NCBI RefSeq assembly: GCF_029168945.1
Contig: NC_083602.1
Coordinates: forward strand, 74,606,600 to 74,670,599
Direction: 5' to 3'
DNA length: 64,000 bases
Origin: Cannabis sativa
Taxonomy: Eukaryota > Streptophyta > Magnoliopsida > Rosales > Cannabaceae
How positions within the stretch are numbered: the first letter of the stretch is position 1; each line of letters starts with the position of its first letter. Shown piece after piece: positions 57,917 to 64,000 of the stretch. The notes beneath the pieces are model-generated. The model saw nothing but the letters and a program-made list of their open reading frames with translations. It was not told the DNA's origin and did no database searches. The position numbers and the translations under genes were made by a program.

Positions 57917-60900
57917 ATGACAGGATTAGCAAGATTTGAACTTGAGAAGTTCAATGGGACAGGGGACTTTGGCCTATGGAGGGAAAGTTTGAAGGGAATT
58001 CTTGTTCATCAAAAAGTTGCCAAGGCATTGAAACCCAAGGAAGAACTCACTGACAAGTTGCAGAAGGAAGAACTTGAAGATATGGAGGAATTGGCATATT
58101 ACACTATCATAATGTACTTGTCCAATACAGTGAGAAGGAAGGTTCAGAATATGAAGACAGCTCGAGAACTATGGAGCAAGCTTGAAGAGATTTACATGAA
58201 ACCCTCTCTAACTAACAAGATTAATTTGTTAGAATCTTTATATGGTTTTAAAATGTCTTCTCATTTGTCTTTAGATGATAACCTTGATGTATTTAACCAA
58301 ATCATTATAGGGTTGGCTAACTTGAAGCACACTGTTGATGAAGAAAGCCAAGTTGTCATTCTTCTCAGATCTTTGCCACCTGCATACCAAGAATTAAAGG
58401 TTGTGATCAAGTATGGAAGAGATACTCTTACCCTTGATGATGTTCTTGGAGCCTTGAAGTCCAAAGAACAAGAAATGTCCAAGGAGAAAGACAATGTCAA
58501 GGATGAAGCTTACTTGGCCAGAGGAAGAGACAACAATAGGGGCAGAGATCACTACAGAAAGGATCATTTCAAAAGCCAACATAGATCCCAATCAAGATCG
58601 AAATCAAGAGGAAAATACCATAAGGACAGAAAATGTTATTTCTGTGGGAAAGTAGGTCACATCAAGAGGTTTTGCATTGAGTTCAAGAACAAACTCAAAG
58701 AAGACAGAGAAAAGAAGCATGATTCTGCTTCTAATGTTGAAGAATCAGATTGTTGCTCATCTGATGGTGACTTGTACATGGTTTCAGATCAAAGAATCAC
58801 AAATGAATGGATTCTTGATTCTTGATGCACATACCATATATGTCCTATTCTTGAAAATTTTATCGACTATAGGAAAGTAAATTCTGGTACTGTACTAATG
58901 GGAAATGACAATTCTTGCAGGGTAATTGGCATTGGATAGGTTGCTATTAGGCACTTTGATGGTACTGTTCGAATGTTACATGAAGTAAGACATATACCAG
59001 AACTTAGAAGGAACTTGATATCACTTGGTACTCTTGAGGATGAAGGCTACAGATACAAGTCTAACAATGGTCAGATGAGAATTGCAAAAGGGTCTCTTAC
59101 TATCATGAAAGGTGAAAAGAAGAATGGTTTGTACATTCTGCAAGGAGAAACAGTAATGGCTTGTGAAGCTAGTGTTGTGCAACACCAAGAAACTGAGATG
59201 GAACTGTGGCATAAAAGGATGGGTCACATGAGTGAGCAAGGGATTAAAGAACTGACCAAGCAAGGGCTCTTAGGCAATTTCAAACCGAACTCATTACCTT
59301 TCTGTGAAGCATGTGTGTTGGGAAAGCATCACGGATTGAAATTCATGGCTGGCCACCATTGTTCTAAAAGACCATTAGAATATGTTCATGCTGCTTTATG
59401 GGGTTCTCACAAGGTTGGAACTCACTCAGGTAAACACTATTTCTTGTCCATTGTAGATGATTTCAGTAGGCATGTATGAGTTTATTTACTTAAAACCAAA
59501 AAGGAATGTCTTGAGAAATTCAGAGAATGGAAAATTGAAGTGGAAAATCAGTATGAAAGGAAATTGAAAGTGCTTAGGACAGATAATGGTTTAGAGTTCA
59601 TTAATACTGAATTTGGCTTGTTATGTTCTGAATTTGGAATTGTTAGGCATAGAACTGTTAAGCACACCCCTCAGCAAAATGGTGTTGATGAGAGGATGAA
59701 TAGAAACTTGTTGAACAAGGTTAGGTGCTTGTTGATTAGTTCTGGTTTAGGTAAAATCTACTGGGGAGAGGCTTTGATCACTGCATGTTATTTGATTAAT
59801 AGGAGTCCCAGTAGAGTGATTGATTTAAAAACTCCCTATGAAAAATTGCATGGCACTACAGCTAAACTGAATCACTTGAAAATATTTGGTTGCACTGCAT
59901 ATGCACACCAGAAACTTGACAAATTGGAACCTAGGGCAATTAAATGTTTCTTTCTTGGATATCCTAAGGGAGTTAAAGGATATAGACTATGTCATGTTGA
60001 AAATGGAAAACCTAAGATTATCATATCTAGGGATGTAGTCTTTAATGAGCATGATTTCATGCACTTGACAGCTAAGGAAGGCAAGGGTTCTGATGTTGCA
60101 GGTACTAACAGGGATGACCTTGCTGAGTTGGAGATCAACACTGACAAGATTGAAGTCTCCATTGATTTACCCCACACACCAGAAGCAAGGACATCTCTTG
60201 AGGTGGAAACACAAGGTGCAGACACAACTGAGGCTGGTACAGATACAGCTGAGGTGGAAACCAGTCAAGATGATCAACCAGATTTGACCAACTATCAATT
60301 GGCTAGAGACAGGTCAAGGAGAGAAATTAGACCTCCCAGTAGGTATGCTGAAGCTGATTTGATAGCCTATGCCCTGGCTGTGATACAATCTGAGAGTGAA
60401 CCTGAACCAACTACCTATGAAGAAGCAATTGCATGCAAATCAAAGAAGAAATGGCTTGCTGCAATGGGAGAAGAGATGCATTCCTTGAAGAAGAATAGAA
60501 CTTGGATTCTGGTGCCAAGACCAAAAGACAAGAAAGTTGTCTCCTGCAGATGGTTGTTCAAAGAGAAAGAAGGAATGTCAGAGGGTGAACCACCTAGATA
60601 TAAAGCTAGATTGGTAGCTAAGGGATTCACACAGGTTGAGGGAGTTGATTACACAGATATCTTCTCACCAGTTGTGAAGTACAAGACCATTAGAATGATG
60701 TTAGCCATTGCTGCACACAATGACTTGGAAGTTGAACAGTTGGATGTCAAAACTGCCTTCTTAAATGGTTTTCTGGATGAAGAGATATTCATGGAACAAC
60801 CACCTGGTTTTCAGGTGGAAAATGGCAAAACTGATCTGGTTTGCCTGCTTAAAAGGTCATTGTATGGGTTGAAACAGTCACCTTGACAATGGAATCAAAG

Positions 60901-61390
60901 GTTTAACCAATTTGTTCAGAGTATTGGTTTTTCAAGGTCAAAATTTGACTCTTGTCTTTACTACAAGGAACTAGGAACACCTAAGGTTGTGTACCTATTA
61001 CTATATGTTGATGATATGATGATCATCAGCAAAGACAAGGCTGAAATACAAGTCATTAAGAACAAACTCAACTCTGAATTTGAAATGAAGGACTTGGGAG
61101 CAGTCAAGAAAATTTTGGGGATTGAGGTCATAAGGAACAAGCAAGAAGGAAAGATGGTGCTAACTCAAAGAAGCTACATTGAGAAGGTGATCAAGAAGTT
61201 TAACTTAGATTCATCTAAGGCCACTGCAGTTCCACTTGCAGGGCACTTCAAGTTGTCCAATGAGTACTGCCCTAAAACTGAAACTGAAAGGGAAAATATG
61301 AGAGGTGTACCATATGCTATGGTTGTTGGATGTCTAATGTATATCATGGTCAGTACTAGACTTGATATAGCACATTGGAATGCTGAGAGG
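57917..61390 (+). pseudogene. gag-pol polyprotein of Copia element 5 (four nonsense codons)
   Basis: One frame of about 1158 codons from MTGLARFELEKFNGTGDFG. Order: UBN2 gag (to about residue 200), zinc knuckle CYFCGKVGHIKRFC (about 58634-58675), retropepsin WILDS followed by a stop, GAG-pre-integrase (ELWHKRMGH, CEACVLGK), integrase core (VDDFSR, RTDNGLEF, NGVDERMN holding the D-D-E residues), reverse transcriptase (CRWLFKEKEG, QLDVKTAFLNG, YGLKQSP, YVDDMM) and the start of RNase H. In-frame stops: TGA 58823-58825 in the protease site, TAG 58937-58939, TGA 59477-59479 (probably from Trp) and TGA 60884-60886 (from CGA Arg). No frameshift. Near 61370 about 15-20 residues before HWNA are missing in frame, and the frame then meets the Gypsy LTR. 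Confidence 0.92.
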
Positions 61391-62525
61391 TGTACTGTAA
61401 AGACCGCTTAGTTTAATTTGGAAATTAGCAGTTAACCACGTTTAATTATGAAATTATTTATAGCTATTTAAATAATTTATTATGCTGTTATTATGGAATT
61501 CAGCGATGCATTTTTATGTCATGTAGTAGTTTGCATAATTTTGCATTCCGGTGCTCGGTATTTTGGAACTCGGTGTTTGGCTTAGTAGAAATCACAACTT
61601 AGTATGTTAGTAGTTTGGGACGGTTTATTAGACATTGGGAATGTCAGGAATGGCCGGGAATTTAGAATTTCCCAAAAATACCCCTTTAGTGTGATTTATG
61701 TGATTTTGGTGTGGATGGGCAAAATGGTCTTTTTGCCCCAATGATATTTTGTCTTTTTGTGATTTTATTAAATGGAAAATAAATGTTTATTTAGTTATGT
61801 GTTGGGTGAAATAGAGTTGATTTATGTTAGATAGCTTTTTATTCATTTTATCAAAAAATTACAACTTAGAAAAAAGATAGAAAATTTTCAAAGAAACACT
61901 CTCTTTTTCCTCTCTCTTTTTCGGCTGGTTGCATGGAATTCTAGGGCTGGTTTTCATCAATTTGAAAGCTAGATTCAACCTAAACTTTAGTGATCTCTTG
62001 TTGTGGTATGTGCTCCCTATCTTTCTTTCTTTGTTTCTTGGAAAAAAATGATGAAAATAGTTGATGCATGCATGATTGTTAGATGTTGTTGCTGCTGTGA
62101 ATTTGTTCTTAATTTCAGAGGTTTAAAGCTTGTTAGATTAAGGTTATTTAAGTTGTTTTGAAGCATGATAGTTACGTTGAGTAAAGTTATGATTTTTCTA
62201 TGTTAAAACTTTGGTTTTCAAAGTGAGTTAGTTATGTTGTGTTGCTGTGATGTTGTGGATGCTTGTAGTTGTTTGCAGAGGCTTAATTATGCTTGATTTC
62301 GTAGATTTAAGCTGGTTTGATTGCATGTTAGTTAGGTTTACTCAAGTTTGAGTTTAGAACTCAAAGCTTGAGCTTTAATGGTGATTTTTGATTATGTGCA
62401 ATCTGGGTGGTTTTGTTGCTTTAGAAATGTTCTAGGGGATATATAGAACAGGTCTGGAAGGTTTCATTTGAATTGGAGTTGATTTGAGCAAGATATGGAT
62501 TTTTATGTTTGCTGCCTGCGAGGAA

Positions 62526-62593
62526 CCGGAATTCCGGCTGTGCATCCGGAATTCCGGATAGGGTTCTGAATTTTCCCAAAACCGGAATTCCGG
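62526..62593. repeat. Three copies of a 12-bp palindrome in the Gypsy LTR
   Basis: CCGGAATTCCGG at 62526-62537, 62546-62557 and 62582-62593; a related CTACCGGTTGG follows at about 62608. Confidence 0.9.
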
Positions 62594-62959
62594 TTGGGCA
62601 GCTGGTCTACCGGTTGGGGAAAATTCTGAAACCCTAGATTTCCTCGATTTTATGTTTTAGGGGGTATTGCCATGCTTTTTATCGATACAGAAACTTTTAG
62701 TTCCTAGTTTAAGTCCCCGGGAAGTGATTTAGCGTGTCACTTATAGTGTTGTGATTTTTATAGTTTAGGAGCCTGTAATCCGTCGCGCAGTTAAGTTCCA
62801 GTCAGGTTGACCGGCACACCTGAATTCGGAATCCAGGTAAGATTAGTATAACAGTATGCATATGTAGATTACATGTTTAGCGTGCATGTAGGAAGCCTGT
62901 TAGATTACATTAGTTATGTATGTTGGCTTCGAACCATCCAACCCTGTCACGTCTAAGAT

Positions 62960-63310
62960 GTGCTAGAGTATGACCACTGGCGGAGTATGACCGGCTCGAC
63001 CGATCAGCCGACACTTGGTTGGTGGTTCCGTACTATTGACGTATCCCGTCGGTACAGGCTGGAGTATGACCCGCAGCCGGAGTATGACCGGTTCGACCGA
63101 TCGTGGATATAGTAACACGTCTGCAGTCCGGAGTATGACCAAGTCTGAGTATGACCGGTTCGACCGATCAGGCTGTTACGTGTCAATAGTACCGTCCCTA
63201 TGAACGTTCAAAACTCAGTACCATGTTGGACACGGCAGTAGTGACCCAGTACCGTGTTGGACACGGCAGTAGTGGGACTCAGTATCGTGTTGGACACAGT
63301 AGTTAGGGTT
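62960..63310. repeat. Tandem repeats in the Gypsy LTR
   Basis: First block: GGAGTATGACCGGTTCGACC units at about 62981, 63079 and 63142, with shorter GAGTATGACC words between. Second block: CAGTACCGTGTTGGACACGG units of about 35 bp at 63218, 63250 and 63282. Confidence 0.85.
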
Positions 63311-63748
63311 ATGATCAGGGGTATGGACGTCTGATCATGACCGGGATTTATGTATGAGTATTATTATGCTTTTCTTACTGAGTCTGTCGACTCACAGTTC
63401 TATGTTTATGTGTAGGTAAAGGCAAGGCTAGAGCTGATGGACCGTGAGCGAGCTTATGAAGGTTGTACATGTCGGGGCGGTTAGGCCTGGAGAGTACGAT
63501 CCTCGGGACAGCGAGGCTGATTTTGTAACTAGTCGCTAGGCGACATTTATTTTGTATAAACAGTTAAATTTGTAAATGACTTTGTAATCGGGATCCTGAG
63601 TCTTTTTGTAATTATATTTTACAAGTTTAATTAAAAAGCAAAAATTTTAATTAATCACGTTTTCCATAAACCTCGTTGATTAGCAACGAGCTGCACATCA
63701 TGTTTAGAAATCACGTAATACGCCTATGTTAGTTAGGGTGTTACAATT

Positions 63749-63760
63749 TGGTATCAGAGC
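63749..63760 (+). other. Primer binding site of the Gypsy element
   Basis: TGGTATCAGAGC, three bases after the LTR end, complementary to the 3' end of initiator tRNA-Met. Confidence 0.85.
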
Positions 63761-64000
63761 CGCCAGGTTGTCTTCCGAAGATCGTCACGACATGTACAAT
63801 CATCATCAGCAGTTAGCTCGTTTCACGGTTCAGTAAGCCTTTATTGCTTTAGTAGTTTATTTTATTCAGTTATGAAAAAAAAAAGCCTGATAGGAAGCAT
63901 GTTAGTAGCCTGATAGTAGAATAGGCGCATGTTTCGTTTTTAATTTCCAAATTAAGCGGCATTAGTAAGCTCTTGATGATCGTGACCTGAAGTGCCAACT
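63761..64000 (+). other. Gypsy leader, no gene seen
   Basis: Begins CGCCAGGTTGTCTTCCGAAG; an A run lies at 63875-63883. No start codon with a long frame before the window ends. Confidence 0.5.

Larger units (their letters stand above)
57237..61395 (+). mobile_element. Copia retrotransposon, second family (element 5), 3' end outside window
   Basis: 5' LTR, gag-pol in one frame, cut in RNase H by the insertion of a Gypsy element at 61396. The remaining RNase H and the 3' LTR should follow beyond the window. The LTR is short (603 bp), and pol motifs differ from the long-LTR family, so it is a separate lineage. Much better preserved than elements 1-4. Confidence 0.9.
61396..63745 (+). repeat. 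5' LTR of the Gypsy element
   Basis: Starts TGTAAAGACCGC (a second possible start TGTACTG lies 5 bp earlier) and ends TTAGGGTGTTACA. Contains palindromic repeats at 62525-62600 and tandem repeats at 62960-63310. The short frames at 63004-63203 lie in those repeats and are not genes. Confidence 0.78.
61396..64000 (+). mobile_element. Gypsy-type LTR retrotransposon, 5' part
   Basis: 5' LTR of 2350 bp, primer site and about 240 bp of internal leader up to the window end. It interrupts the RNase H region of Copia element 5. TGTAAAGACC...GGTGTTACA ends and a TGGTATCAGAGC primer site suit plant chromovirus or Tekay-like Gypsy elements; with no coding sequence in the window the lineage is an inference. 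Confidence 0.78.

Noticed and set aside
63004..63203. Short frames on both strands near the window end
   Set aside because: Both lie in tandem repeats of the Gypsy LTR.

Overview
This window is a stretch of plant nuclear DNA, most likely from a eudicot; the species cannot be named from sequence alone. Signs are AT-rich spacers, nested LTR retrotransposons, L1-type LINEs with a DUF4283/zinc-knuckle ORF1, CACTA and hAT DNA transposons, GT-AG introns, and one ordinary single-exon plant gene. No rRNA, functional tRNA, CRISPR or bacterial-type operon was seen. Almost everything is a transposable element, and most coding regions are broken.

Layout. 1-6948: right part of a long-LTR Copia element (element 1) with a structured leader, a broken gag, a decayed pol and a 1.9 kb 3' LTR. 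It sits inside CACTA-1 (6949-10486, minus), which also holds an AT-rich tandem array, a CA/TA microsatellite and a small hAT MITE. 10487-10604: poly(A) tail of a plus-strand LINE, which ends inside LINE-1 (10605-about 17880, minus). LINE-1 is itself split by a solo LTR (11632-13516) of the element-1 family. 18190-33290: LINE-2 (minus), with a tandem duplication of its reverse transcriptase region and split by Copia element 2 (22606-31394). 33430-51744: a rearranged structure of the same Copia family, with a plus-strand LTR at the left and a minus-strand LTR at the right. A 1 kb hAT element lies inside it, and the 10.2 kb CACTA-2 (41518-51707) sits in its right LTR. 51745-52027: remnant of a retroelement with a very short LTR. 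52028-53051: a repeat-rich region with a small unidentified ORF. 53052-55248: non-coding CACTA-3. 55855-56490: a DUF679 (DMP) membrane protein gene, the only apparently functional host gene. 57237-61395: a second Copia family with a single-frame gag-pol carrying four nonsense codons. 61396-64000: a Gypsy element inserted into that Copia's RNase H region.

Insertion order is readable from target-site duplications: ACTTT around the solo LTR, GCATG/ACATG around element 2, ATT around CACTA-2, TTT around CACTA-3, ATACACAT and TACTAGAA around the two hAT elements. CACTA-2 is the most complete DNA transposon. It has a TNP2-type transposase gene (with breaks) and a second multi-exon gene that ends in a Ulp1-like (C48) cysteine protease domain with its His-Asp-Cys residues still present. 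The most unusual signals are a repeated leader module of the long-LTR Copia family whose hairpin stems keep pairing by compensatory changes, tRNA-like A/B boxes inside both hAT elements, a 94-bp near-perfect palindrome in CACTA-2, and the inverted composite retroelement.
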